From Dermatophagoides farinae (Eukaryota; Arthropoda; Arachnida; Sarcoptiformes; Pyroglyphidae), in contig NC_134683.1 in assembly GCF_024713945.1 (NCBI RefSeq), positions 2,532,501 through 2,596,500 of the forward strand: a DNA stretch of 64,000 nt, written 5' to 3'. The notes under the pieces are model-generated. The model was given only the letters and a program-made list of their open reading frames with translations, was not told the origin of the DNA and made no database searches. Made by a program: the position numbers and the translations under genes. Positions 36,901 to 50,500 of the stretch are shown here, piece after piece (the first letter of the stretch is position 1; each line of letters starts with the position of its first letter).

Positions 36901-39900
36901 GTCTTTTTTTTCTCTCTTTCATCATTCTTTATTATCATAGTTTGATTCATTTGATTTTTAATTCCGATTCCGAACCAAAAAAAAAAATCGATCCCAAAGA
37001 AAAATTCTGTTCTGTTCTTTTGTTCAGTTTTATTCGCGGTTCAGTTGATTTCAATGGCCATATCGAACGACGAACCAAGAGTATAGATATAGATATAGAT
37101 TTCATATTGTCACTTTTTCACTTTTTTCACTTTATGAATAGATTTCTTTGCACACACACACACACACACACATTGATTTCTTTGGTCAATATTGATTTAA
37201 TAATTTTTCTGTTTTTTTTTTCTTCTTTTCCACCCAAAAAAAAAACACACACACAAATCTATTATTTCTTCAAATTTTCATCATATCAATCATTTATTCA
37301 TGGAATCAATAATAATTTGAAATGAAAATGAAAATCAAATCAAATCAAATCATATGTATTTTTTTTCTGGACAACAAAATCAACAAAACATTGATCATGA
37401 TGGATTGAATATGTTTCATTGTTGACATAAACATTTTGTGTGTGTGTGTGTCCACGTGAATGAATTGAATATTCGAATCAATCAAATAAATACAAATAAA
37501 TCAATTCTAGTGCCAAACTATTTCAGGTCTTGGATTCCGTAGCGGTTCTTATATATGTAAATGTCGTCAAGGATATTATTATCCAAATTCAAGTAATTTT
37601 GGCATTTCATCATCATCATCATCATCATCATCAACATTATCATCATCAATAACATTATTATCATCATCAATGAGAAATATTTCTGGCCAATTAATGTCAT
37701 CAACATCGGTGTTTGGTGTCGATCAAACTGGTAATGGTTTGATTCATCATTATCATCAACATAATAGCAATAATCATCAATTGATTAATTTTTTTAGTGG
37801 TAAGTTTTTATAGGGTTTTTTCCCATTCATTATATCAATGGAACTCCAAATTCCAAATACTTGAAATGAAATTGCCTTTGCAACAAAAAAAAAAAAATAA
37901 AAATAAAAATAAAAAATAAATAAAAAAAAGTTCATCATAATTGTCCATTGGTACCAACTTCACATACACAAGTAGTGAGATACCACACACACTAGCATTA
38001 CTTTCTCGCAAATAAAAGTAAAAAAAAAAAATAATTCGTGCTTAGAATTTGTCACCAACAATTGTTCAATAGAGAGAAAGAGAGAGAGTCTGTAAATTTA
38101 CTCATAATAAAGTGTTTATATGACGAGAAAAAAGATGAAAAAAAAATTTGGACAAAAAAAAAACACTCACACAAAAACTTGAACCTACATCACAAGATGG
38201 AAAAGAAGAAAAAAAAGAAATATAAAATGCCCAACAATGAATTGTATTTTTATTTTTTTATTTTTTTTTCCATATATGAGAATTGTCGCATCACAATTCT
38301 TTCTTTTTTTTTCTTTTAATGACAACAATATGTCGTATATGAAAGTTTGCCGTCGTCGTTGTTGTTGTTGTTGTTGTCACATCTATATCCATTTGGAGTA
38401 AACAAATCAAGAACAACAACAAAAAAAAAGAAAGAAAAAGAAAATGGTTACCAAACAACAACAATACAGAATTGTCGACAGATTCTGTTTTATATTTGGG
38501 TGCTACATTCAAAAATTGATGAAGATTCACGTATTCTTCATTCTGTGTGTGTGTGTGTGTGTGGTTGTGGAACTCTTTTTTTTTTATTCTTCTTTCATAA
38601 TAAATAATGTCTACTATCAATTTTGATATCTTGTTTTTTTTTATTTTATTTTATTTTTAGTATATGGTTGGCTCATAGAGTTTGTATATATTGAAAAAAA
38701 GAAAATAGATTTCATTTTTTTTTAAACTTTAAACACACAAATTGATGTGTGTACGTGTACGTGTGCGCGCGTCGTCGTACGTGCTTGTGTGAATGTCAAA
38801 AATAAAATGCATCTTTTTCACAATTTTTTTTTCTTTCTTTTTTTTGTTATGGAAAAAAAATGAATAGGCCGCGATATTGAACAGGCATTCATTGAAACAA
38901 TCATCGGTCCAATTGATGATCGACAATATTTTTATCCACATAATTTTATTTGTTTACCATGTGAACCTGGTTGCCGTGATTGTGATGATGATCAACCATG
39001 TTTCATTAAATTTGATCAAACATTTCGTATAATTGTTCTTATCATACAATTATTCTGTATTATAATTGCCATATTGATTGCGTTACTTACATTTCGTCTA
39101 CGTTATACAAAGGTATGTATTGTCATCGAATCATCATCATCATAATCATTTGATTGAATTTGATTATAAATGAATTTTTTATTCTTTTCATTTTTCTTTC
39201 TGGTTTTTTTCTCATTGGTTCCACACACACGCACAAACAAACGGGAAAAAAATTCTTTATTCCACTCATCATCATCAATCTTCATTTCAACCAAAGAGAG
39301 TTGCTAGCTCTCGCTGGGTAATGTTGGAAACATTATTGCTTGGAGCCATATTATTATATCTAACGGTAAATTTTGTATTATTTCTAATAATCGATATATA
39401 TATATGTGAATGAATGATGATGATCAATGTTCAAGATGATTATTCAACTTGCATCAACTTAATGAATCGAATTTGGATTCAGAATTTGAATAAGAAAAAA
39501 TTCATCTTTTTTTTCTTTCTACATTCATTCATATCACACTCTTCATTTTGCGATCATGGTTGCATGAAAATTACCGAAATTCAAAAGACAATATTGTTTT
39601 CGGTTTTTTCCTTATTGTTCTCAACAAAAAAAAAAATTTCTTCTTTTTTCTTTCTTTTTTCCAATACTTTTTTTTGCATTTATTAATATCGATATTATTG
39701 ATTATTGATTATTATTATTATTTTCTATTATATATAGGTCATAATACGTTATCATGAATCAAGTACAATTACTTGTTTCCTTGAACCATGGTTCCGTGAG
39801 ATTGGTTTCGCTTTTTGTTATGGTTCAATTGTTATTAAAGTATATAGAATTTATGCAGAATTTCAAACAAGAAAAGCACATCGTGTATGCGTACAGGATA

Positions 39901-41632
39901 AAGATTTATTAAAATATTTATTTGGCATCATATTGATCGTTTTTGGTTATATGTCTGCATGGACAGCATTGGTTATTGATGGTATTGAAAATTTTCGTAG
40001 CTTCAATCTATTTGGTAATTCATTTAATTTTACTTCAAGAAATATTCTTGATGAAAAATATGCCAACAATGGGCTAAAATTTTATGTTTGTCGAAAATTG
40101 GCCTGGGATTATGTTACAGAAATAGGTATGTTATACTCACACATATACACACGCACACAAACCATAAATATTCCAAAACAACAAAAAAAAACAGAAAAAA
40201 AAGAAAACCACCAAGTGATGTGCTCAAGTCTAAATAGATATAAAAATACTTTATCGCCCAAAAGAAAAAAAAATTACCTTTGGCTTTGATGATTTCACTC
40301 ATTCATTATAAATTATTAATGATGATGATGATGATTGTTTCACCACCACATTCTTTCATCATGAATTTTTTTTTTGTGTGTGTGTGTGTTTGTTTTTGTT
40401 TTCTATTTTAATATTCAAATATATTCTCTCTTTTTTTCAGGTGAAATTCTTTTTCTATTGAGTGGCGTATATCTTACCTATCGGATAAGAAATGCTAAAA
40501 AAGAAATTTATAAAGAGAAACTTACCCTTACTATTTCAATTTTATTGGAAACAATTGTATCATTTTTTACCTATGTTATTAAACATGCATTTTGGTCACA
40601 TCCAAGCCTACATCCTGATCATCTATTATTATTATATGCTATTAGATGTCAAATAACAATAACAACAACGATCATAATGTTATTCATGCCTAAAGTAAGT
40701 TGATTAGATAAACATCATCAATCTAATTAATTCAAATTTGAAATTTATTTTCTTTTTCTTTCACTTGTTTCAATCGATTAATCATCATCATCATCATCAT
40801 TATTATTATTATTGTGGTTAAAAAATGAATTGGATAGTTTTTCTATAAGAAACCTAAACGTAATCCACATCATAGATCTCGTTATTTATCATCGGCTGAA
40901 GTATCGGATATGATGCCCGATTCATTACATTCAGCCATTTTATCCAATGGTGAGATTGATATCGGTGAAATTAACCTGTCTGATATGGATCCTGAAGATA
41001 TTCGTGTAAGTGTATTGATTTGATGTTTCTTTTTTTTCTATTGTTGCTAAATTAATGAAAAACAAAATTATTCATTCTAGGCTGAATTACGTCGAGTATA
41101 TACACAGCTTCAGGTACTTAAAAATAAATCAATACGAAAAGATAATCCACATATTAGTAAACGTCGTGGTGGCCGTAAATCACATCGTCGTTTTTCATTA
41201 CAACCATTCCATCATAAACATAAACATGATCAAGAAGTAACTGAAATATCAAAAACACCAGAAGAATCTACAGCATCAATCGATGGTAATACATCTTGTA
41301 TGCCGGATGGACCATCAGTTGGTGGTGTATGCGGTGCTGGTTGTGTTTCTACAAGAAATATTTCAAGTGGAACCGGATGCCAAATTAGTGGAAATAGTAG
41401 TAATAATAGTAATGCTAATAACAATAAAAATCATGATCATCATCATCATCATCCTCATCAACAACAACAACAACAACAACATTATTCTCATCATCATTCT
41501 CATCGTTGCGATATTGTTGGTGATCATGGTGGTGTTACTAATAGCTGTGCAACAGCAGCAGCAGCTACAGCATCATCATCATCAACAACAACAACAACAA
41601 TGAATAAATCTTATTCGCACAGACATTCATAA
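30975..41632 (+). CDS. Orphan class C G-protein-coupled receptor of the GPR158/GPR179 type
   Basis: Nine exons: 30975-32533, 36492-36600, 37511-37799, 38868-39112, 39297-39365, 39738-40125, 40441-40694, 40838-41005 and 41081-41632, 1210 residues. An N-terminal low-complexity part contains a hydrophobic segment at about 103-120. A Cache-type ectodomain (about 170-545) ends in PYLDCGITKTWLISYIVPFYG and INLKQIDMDQC. An EGF-like Cys-rich segment (DTHKC, then GLGFRSGSYICKCRQGYYYP) comes next, followed by a membrane region from about 707 to 971. PWFREIGFAFCYGS, AHRVCVQDKDLLKYL and YLTYRIRNAKKE are characteristic of the GPR158 group. These receptors lack the glutamate pocket of class C, and vertebrate GPR158 scaffolds RGS7. 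A conserved-looking C-tail segment (AELRRVYTQLQ, SKRRGGRKSHRRFS) precedes His/Gln/Ser repeats. The exact start among several early Met codons is uncertain. Confidence 0.9.
32534..36491 (+). other. First intron of the GPR158-like gene (4 kb)
   Basis: It begins with GTAAGT and ends with CTCATAG. It is filled with A- and T-runs, (CA)n tracts (near 32591, 33155 and 33849), (TTG)n near 34676-34697 and a CATT/CCAT-rich stretch near 34060-34105. No coding exon or nested gene was recognised on either strand. This is by far the longest intron in the window. Confidence 0.65.
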
Positions 41633-41707
41633 TTTATAATTTGACAACAACAACAAAAACAACAACAACAACAAAAAAACATATTTATCCACTGTGTTTA
41701 TCATTAT

Positions 41708-41710
<3 letters not shown>

Positions 41711-41748
<38 letters not shown>
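41711..41748 (+). repeat. (CT)n microsatellite
   Basis: Thirty-eight bases of uninterrupted TC dinucleotide about 80 bases after the receptor stop codon, so probably within its 3' untranslated region. Confidence 0.95.
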
Positions 41749-41752
<4 letters not shown>

Positions 41753-42210
41753 GTGATATATAAAATGTATGATGTAAAACATTCTATTCTATTTCATATA
41801 TATATACAAACAAGAAACACAAAAACAACGAAAAAAAAACTAAATGACCAAACGGAAATACTCCCTTATTTTTACTCATCATTATTGTTTCCTTGACATA
41901 ATGATTTTTAAGTGGCCAATTTTCCTGCCAAAAAAAAAAAAAAATTTCCACTCCTTTCAACCATCGTCAAATCAGATCCGGAATTATCCAAATTTTTTTT
42001 TTGTTTCTCACACACACACACTTACTCACAAACACGACAAGCATATGATATTTTTTCTCTTTCTCTTTCTGACCTAGAATGAGATTTATGTTATGTAATT
42101 GATTTCTATTGATTAATTCCAATTAACCAGTTCATTGTTGTTGAGTTTTTTTTTCATTCTGTAAACTTTTTTTTTAATCTGATTTGTTTTCCATTTTATG
42201 TCTGGATCAT

Positions 42211-42230
42211 TCGATCGATCGATCGATCGA
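42211..42230. repeat. (TCGA)n self-complementary repeat
   Basis: Five tandem TCGA units forming a perfect palindrome, able to fold back on itself. Confidence 0.9.
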
Positions 42231-44589
42231 TTCGATGAATGAATGCAGAATATTTCGTATCAAAACAATTATCATCATGAAAAAATGTTTATGACTATCA
42301 GGATTTTTTTTAAAATCCGAATTAAATTAGAACTTAATCCGTCATGTGTGTGTGTGGTATAGACAAATTCTTTTTCTATCATAAAATTTATGATTTTTTT
42401 CTATCGAATCCAAAAACTGAAAAATTCACTAAATTCGTGAGTAAAATAAATAATTCATAATAGTCAATTGTGGTTATAAGAAAATTCTACAAATCTGATT
42501 GACGCCTACGTTTTGGATATTTTCAAATCAAGTCAAATCGTTTACGGAATTTTTCAAATCACACAGAAAGATGACAAAGGATTTTGTCATTCAAATCCTG
42601 CCAAAAAGAGAGGAACAGATTTGAAATTTAATCACTTCATCGTCTTCATTTTTTTTTCTTGAATCAAATGTACGGTTCCTGATTCTCTCCCATCTTGTGT
42701 GATTCTATTCATTTATTTCTGTTGTATATGTATGTCGAATGTGCGTATTGAAACGTGCACACCGCACAACACACACACTCGAATGATCAGAAACAAAAGT
42801 CAAATCCTAACACTCATAATGAATTCTACGGAACTAATAGAATCACTTCAATTCTTCTTCGCTTTTATTTTATTTCACTTTATTCCGTTAATTCTTTTTA
42901 TTCTTTGAATGTTGTTGTTGTTGTTGGCCAATATTGGACATTCATTTGTGATTTTCAACTTTTTCTTTCTTCATTCTTCATTCAAAAAAATCATCATAAT
43001 TGAAATCGTATCGAACACACACACACATAAAAAAATAATAATTATGATTCCATTTTGGAATGTTAAATATAAACAAATTAGATAATAGGATAAACATTTG
43101 CATCCGCAGACAAAAAAAAATTCCCATTTTTTTCTCGCCATTCTTTATTATCAACATGTTCATCTTTTTAACGACAATATACATGTGTATGGTAAAATTT
43201 TTTTTTTTACAGGCTCATTTGTGTGTTGTTTCAAATTTGATTTTTGTGACATTTGTGTGTATGGCGTGTGTGTGTGTGTATTGCATTCCATTTGGATTCT
43301 TGATATTTCCATTGGGAAAAAAAGTGCACAAAACTAAGGCCAATATATAATGAAATTAGTTTATTATTATATTCTGTTCTTGATTCTGTTTTTATTATCT
43401 TTTTTTTATATTTATATAATTGAATGATTTGCCAATGTTGTTGTTGTTGTTGTTGTTTGCTTGTTTGTTATCATATGACACAAAAAAGAAAAGGTATGGT
43501 AATTTGAATCAGAAAAAAAGAAGAAGAAAACATCCATATAAAAAACAACCGTGTAAAAATGAAAAATTTCCAAAAAAAAAACAAACTAATTACACATTAA
43601 AATTTGAAAGAATGGTGATACAAAAACAAAAACAACAACAACAAACAAGATATCGATTGGCGACAACAGACAACAAGAGAGAGAGAGAGAGAAAAAAACA
43701 TTCAAATATAACAAATGCAGAATGGAATAAAAAAAAAACAAAAACGTGAAAAGAAGAAAAAAAATTCAGTAAAGTAGCGACAGTCTATAAACAGAAAAAC
43801 CATGAATGAATGAATGAATTTCAGCCATAAAAACAACACAGAATATATATAGGAGACATTTTAAATTCGTTTGTTGTTGTTGTTGTTTTTTTCATCTAAT
43901 AAAGAATGTAAAGTAAAAAAAAAATTCAGTCATATTCTGTGATATATTGTGCATTTTGAATCCGAATATATTACATACAGTGTGTTTATTTTTTTTTTTA
44001 GTGGTGGGTGTTTATTTAAAAAAAAATATTTCTTGAATAAAAACAAAAACTTTAAACTTTAAAAGAATAATATAATATAATAAAAGTGGTGGCGCTGTTA
44101 TTCTGCTATTCATTTTCTTTGATATTGACTACCACCACTTACTTTATCACATATTTTAAAATAAAAGTTTGTTTTGTTTTGTTTTGTTTTTTACACAGAA
44201 TTGAACTATGATGATTACATTGAATTGAATATGCTATACATTGATTTGTATTATTTGTGTCAATATAGAATAGAATAATAAGAATATATAGTGTGGTAGT
44301 GGAATATACAACAGAATCAGGTAATGTTTTTTTTTTAAATTTTTTTTTTCATTCATTTTTCAAAAAAAAAAAAAAAACAAACAAATAAATGCACCACCAT
44401 GCAAATAGATAGATAGAATTACGAAAAAAAAATGTCCCAATCTGATAAAATTCTTACAAGTTGAATAATATGATCCTAAACAAAATGTAATAATAATTAT
44501 GTAGATAACATTGTGTGTGTGTGTGTGTGTAATACATTTTTTCATTTTGTCAGTGTAGATGTGGGTGTGTAGGTGTGTTGAATTGTTTT

Positions 44590-45301
44590 TCACCAATGAA
44601 ATCTATATGTCACTTTAAATTTACTCATTTCATGTGGTATAAATGCAATTGAACCATTTTTGATCAATATCCTTAAACTGGATTTACATTTTGAATCAAT
44701 TTCTAATAATATTTCAATGATACGATTTTTATATTGTAATGTTGCAATCAATAATGAACCAGGTATTGTTGATGGATTTGTACTATAAACAAAATCAGAA
44801 CCATCTAAACATTGTGTTATGATTGTTGGACGTGATGGATGAAGAAAACGTTCATATAATGGATTATTACCATCATCATTACCACAACCAACATGATTAT
44901 CACTGGAATCATCATTATTATTATTATTCGTTTGTTCACTAAATACATTGATTGAATCATGTGATGTACGAATATGTAGATAATGTTCATCTAAACGTTG
45001 ATCATTTTCGACTGAATTCTAAATGAATAAAAAAAAATTTTTTTTCATTAAATAAAACAACAGGAAAACATAAGTATGAAACTTACCAAATTGAAAAAGA
45101 ATGGATTTATCAACAATGATCGCAAGTTTTGTAGCCGTCTAATATCACTACCTTCAATGATGAATTCATTATTCTTGGTCAAACAATATGTTAATGTTTG
45201 TTTAGGACCAAATAACATTGAATCAAGACGATGATTTAATAATACCGTATCTGAACCAAATACATGTGAATCCCAACAAACATTTTGCAATGGATTCTGT
45301 C

Positions 45302-45337
<36 letters not shown>

Positions 45338-45719
45338 TATTACGATCAATTATGATTGGAATATCATCCATTGCTGTTATCATGGTCGTTGTGATTCGAT
45401 TATCATCATCTGATTGTTCTAAATTATTGCTTGTTGAATGATGATGATAAAAATCATTATTACGATTGCCACCATTATCACCAATATTATTATCACCGTT
45501 ACTGTTACTACCACCACCACCAGCACCAACGATAATCTGATGTTCGTTGAGCATACAGGACATGACTCTTGCACCAAGTGTATAAATACAAATTTTTAGA
45601 TCAGAATTACGATTAAATAAAATAAATTGCCTTAATGGACGTTCACGACAATTTTGTGGAGGTTTGACTAGAATTTCTTCAATAGAAATCAATTGATTAT
45701 TGTGCAACATGATGATCAA
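44590..45719 (-). CDS. Aldose 1-epimerase (galactose mutarotase)-like protein, probably catalytically inactive
   Basis: Two exons on the minus strand, 45719-45087 and 45018-44590, 353 residues, which matches the usual 340-350 of galactose mutarotase. Family-like segments occur in order: ICIYTLGARVMSCML (N-terminal strand with the TLGA turn), NVCWDSHVFGSDTVLLNH, LTYCLTKNNEFIIE, INPFFFNL (the NHxYFNL motif of the family) and a C-terminal KFKVTYRF. The family interconverts alpha and beta anomers of galactose or glucose in the cytosol. Here the catalytic His of NHxYFNL is Pro, the LHGG segment with the second His is replaced by a Gly/Asn-rich block (about residues 68-145), and no LETQ-like Glu motif is visible. 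I infer a pseudoenzyme or a fast-evolving relative. The assignment rests on spaced motifs, so it is moderate. The start could be either of two nearby Met codons. Confidence 0.55.
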
Positions 45720-47550
45720 TGATTGTCAATACAGAATGATGATGATTTTGATGATGAATTTCGTTGCTGTCGGAAAAGTGTAGTGAATTTTGAAATTATT
45801 AGTAACAGAAAAAAAGAATTAACCATGAACAACAATAAATAAATGAATCGTCAATTGACGGACAATAATAATAATAATAACAATTCATTTAATGTATCCA
45901 CCGGAATCATTTTTTTTTTTTTTGCACAGCAATCAAGATCATTTAATCGGTGATCCAATCACCGTTAAATCATTTACAGCATTTTTTTTCAATAACGAAA
46001 GAAAAAAAAATTCTTTGAATTGCCAAGGGGGAGAAAATTTTTTTTTTTTTGACAATATTTCGAAATCGATTGGCTAATAGCATAAACAACAACAACGACG
46101 ACAACGATGATAAATATACACAGCCACCACCAAACACGAGGAACACAATTAAATAGAAATAATAAATAAAGAGATAAATGGCTGTCGAAAGAATATTTGA
46201 TGTTGATGTTATATTTATTTCTTTAAATGATGAAAATTTTCATCATCCGTTTTTCAATTCAGTTGCTGTTTTCATAATAACAGTTTTTTTCTCTCTTTTT
46301 CTTTATATTTGATTGAAAATTTTATTCAAGTTTCATTGTTGTTGTTGTTGTTGTTTTGCGACGAAACATTTCTTCTTTTTCTTTGATTAAACATCAAACA
46401 AACAAACAAAATGAAAGAAAAAAATTTTCCCAAACGAGACTTTCTCTCTTAAATCATCAACGAGATTTGTTTTTAATTTTTTTTTTTGTTGAGTTTCAAA
46501 TTGGCATCAGCCTGAAGAAAATCTGATCCATCAGCATCAGCAGCAGCAGCGACAGCGACAGCAAAAACAACAACAAACGAACGAAACGAAACGAAAAACG
46601 TATACAGTATACAGTGTATATTGATGTGCAAAAAAAAAGCCAATAACCCAAGATTCAATTTCGGATCTATTCAGATAGGACGAATCTGGATCATTTTTTC
46701 TTTTCATTGGATCCGATGATCATTTTATGAATTAATCAACAACCAAAAAAAAACGAGTGATTCCTGTATCTTCATACATGAAACATGTTTTCCACTGTTG
46801 GATATACAGTGTTTATGCCGTACAAATTCAAAAACCGAATAAATCTTTGATCAATAGATCTATAATTCAGATAAAATGATGAATGATTTTTCTGGTTTTT
46901 TTTGGGGGAATATTAGGATTTCAAGAAATCAAATTTTTTTTTTATTTTGGAAATTTTTTCCAAATATGAAAATTGTTGGCCGGTTGTTCGTCTTTGATTC
47001 ATTACAATATATATATATGTATATTGTAAGCGCGCGCTCAGAATATATGATCCAATGAAGCTTTTGTCTGTCTGTGTATCTGTGTGTGTGTTGTTTGTGT
47101 AAGTCAATTCAATATATTCTCCGGCCATTGTGTGTGTGTGTGTGTGCATTTGAGCTAAAGTAGCCGTGTATAACTCACATTCATACATAATAAAACCCCG
47201 ACATACACACACACACACACAAAAACATACAACTTGTTTTTTTTTTGTTCTTGGTCCTCACACACACAAAAATTGTCTGAATTGAAATAAAAAAAAAAAA
47301 AATATTCAATGATTGGCCGATTGACCGACCAAAAACCATTGACTATAGCGACCATTTTGGCCATTTAATATCATCATCTATTCTATCTATCTATCTATAT
47401 CTCTATTCTCATCACCAGCCGCCCGGCCAAAAAAAAAAAGAAAAGAAAAACATTGAGTACATTGTTCTGTGGTAGTAGTGATTGATTCTTTTTTTTTAAA
47501 TTTTGTTTAATGTTTTATATACAAAAAAATTTATCATCATAATCAACAAA
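45720..47550. other. Intergenic region, divergent promoters
   Basis: Between the head-to-head mutarotase-like and topoisomerase II genes. Only simple repeats were seen: (AAT)n near 45868-45880, (TTG)n near 46337-46354, (CAGCAG/CAGCGA)n near 46530-46560, (TG)n near 47130-47145, (CA)n near 47205-47220 and (TATC)n near 47380-47398. No coding region is supported. Confidence 0.5.
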
Positions 47551-50500
47551 ATGTCATCAATGTCGAATGAATCGGATTTTATTGATGATGAATCCGATTT
47601 TGAGGATGAAACATTCGGTGTTGGTGGTGGTAGTAAAACAAATAAATCAAAAGCTACAACTAGTAAAAAACAACAACAACAACAACAAAATGGTAAACAA
47701 CAAAAGAAACGTCCAAGTATTGAACGTATATATCAGAAAAAAACACAATTGGAACATATTCTATTAAGACCGGATACATATATTGGTTCTGTTGAAAAAG
47801 AGACAAAGGTTAGTGTTGTTGATTACTTCTATTAATATTTTTTGATATTCGAATTTTTTTTATTTTACATTTGATAGCAAATGTGGATCTGGGATAAAGA
47901 TGAAGATAAAATGGTATTTCGTGAAATTACATATGTTCCAGGATTGTATAAAATATTTGATGAAATACTTGTCAATGCTGCTGATAATAAACAAAGAGAT
48001 AAATCAATGAATTGCATAAGAATCGATATTGATGTGTAAGTGTATTATATATGATTATATGTCATGTAATATTGATTGATTTAAATTGATTTTGTTTGTT
48101 TGTTTTTTTTTGCTGTATACTACGGTAGCGATGGCAACGAGATAACCATTTATAATAATGGTAAAGGAATTCCTGTTATTGAACATAAAACAGAAAAATG
48201 TTATGTACCAACATTAATATTTGGTCATTTATTGACATCATCAAATTATAATGATGAAGAGAAAAAAGTGGTCGGTGGCCGTAATGGTTTTGGCGCCAAA
48301 TTATGTAACATTTTTAGTACAAAATTCAAAGTAGAAACCTCATGTAAAGAATATCATAAGTCATTTTTACAAATTTGGAATGATAATATGAAGGACACAA
48401 AGGATCCTAAAATCAGTACAAATGCAACAGAAGATTTCACTCGCATAACATTTCAACCGGATTTGTCTAAATTTAAAATGAATTGTCTTGATAAAGATAT
48501 TGTTGCATTATTCTCACGACGAGCATACGATGTTGCCGGTTCAACACGTGGTGTAAAAGTATTTCTTAATGGAAAAAAATTACCAATCAGTGGTTTTAAA
48601 GAATATGTTGAACTTTTTGTCAAAGATCGTCAAGATGAAATTGGTAATAATATCAAAGTTGTCCATGAAAATGTCAATGATCGATGGGAGATTGCTGCCA
48701 CCGTTAGTAATAATGGCTTTCAACAAATCAGTTTTGTCAATAGTATTGCAACAACTCGTGGTGGTAAACATGTTGATCATGTTTCCGATCAAATTGTCAA
48801 TAAAGTGACCGAAGTTATTAAAAAGAAAAATAAAGTTGGCATCGCTGTTAAACCATTTCAAATTCGTAACCATCTTTGGGTGTTTGTCAATTGTTTGATT
48901 GAAAATCCTACATTTGATTCGCAAACCAAAGAAACAATGACATTACAGGTGAAAAGTTTCGGTTCAACCTGTTCACCAGCGGATAAATTTTTCAATAATG
49001 TATTTAAAGTTGGTATCGTTGAAGCTGTTTTATCATGGGCCAAATTCAAAGCTCAGACTGAGCTATCAAAAAAATGTCATTCAAAGAAATATGCCAAATT
49101 GACTGGCATTCCTAAACTAGAAGATGCAAACGATGCTGGCACAAAAAATTCAATCGATTGTACACTAATTCTAACTGAAGGTGATTCTGCCAAATCTCTT
49201 GTTGTTGCTGGATTAGGTGTAGTTGGTCGTGATAAATATGGTGTATTCCCTCTTCGAGGTAAAATGCTCAATGTACGTGAAGCATCTCATAAACAGATTC
49301 TGGAAAATGCCGAAATAAATAACATCATCAAAATTGTTGGTCTTCAATATAAGAAACAATATCAATCAATCGATGATCTCAAAACACTTCGTTATGGTAA
49401 ATTAATGATTATGACCGATCAAGATCAAGATGGCTCACACATTAAAGGATTGTTGATTAATTTCATACACCATAATTGGCCATCATTACTGAAATTAAAC
49501 TTTCTAGAACAGTTCATTACACCAATTGTAAAAGCATCAAAGGGTAATGAGGTTCATTCATTTTATAGTTTACCAGAATTTGAAGAATGGAAAAAATCCA
49601 ATCCAAATTGGCTTCACTACAAGATAAAGTATTATAAAGGTAATATTTTTTTTCTGGATTCATTATCGAAACAAACAATCAATTTTTTTTTCTTCCATCT
49701 TCTAGGTTTGGGTACTTCGACTTCGGCTGAAGCAAAAGAATATTTTACTGAAATGGAAAGACATCGTATAAAATTTCATTATTCTGGTCATGATGATGAT
49801 CATTTTGTTCAATTAGCTTTCAGTAAAAAAATGGTTGAACAACGTAAAGAATGGCTTACAAATTCGTTAGAAGAACGAAAACGTCGAAGAGAATTAGGCT
49901 TACCGGAAATGTATCTATATGAAAAGAATACTCGAAACATTACATACAAAGATTTTGTTAACAAAGAATTGATCCTGTTCAGTAATATGGATAATGAACG
50001 TTCGATTCCATCATTGGTGGATGGATTGAAACCAGGCCAACGTAAAGTGCTTTACACTTGTTTTAAACGAAACGATAAACGTGAAGTTAAAGTAGCTCAA
50101 TTAGCCGGTTCAGTAGGTGAACATAGTGCTTACCATCATGGTGAAGTATCGCTTATGTCGACAATCATAAATTTGGCTCAGAATTTCGTCGGTAGTAATA
50201 ATATTAATTTATTGCAACCTCTTGGTCAATTTGGTACACGACTTCAAGGCGGTAAAGATGCAGCCAGTCCTCGATACATATTCACCATGCTCAGTACGTT
50301 AGCAAGGAAATTATTTCCACAGCTAGATGATCCATTGTTAAATTATCTTTATGATGATAATCTAAAAATTGAGCCAGAATACTATGTTCCTATTATTCCT
50401 ACTGTTCTGGTTAATGGAGCCGAAGGTATCGGTACTGGTTGGAGTACTAAAATTCCCAATTATAATCCACGTGAAATTGTTGACAATATTCGACGTTTAA

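Larger units (their letters stand above)
41633..44589. other. Intergenic region between two convergent genes
   Basis: It contains the 3' untranslated region of the receptor gene, including a 38-base (CT)n run at 41711-41748, a palindromic (TCGA)n run at 42211-42230, (TG)n at about 43266-43279 and 44512-44530 and A/T homopolymers. No coding region is supported. The 3' end of the mutarotase-like gene faces this region from the right. Confidence 0.5.

Noticed and set aside
41711-41748. (CT)n tract as a GAGA-factor promoter element
   Set aside because: It lies just after the receptor stop codon and not near a gene start, so a microsatellite in the 3' untranslated region is the simpler reading.
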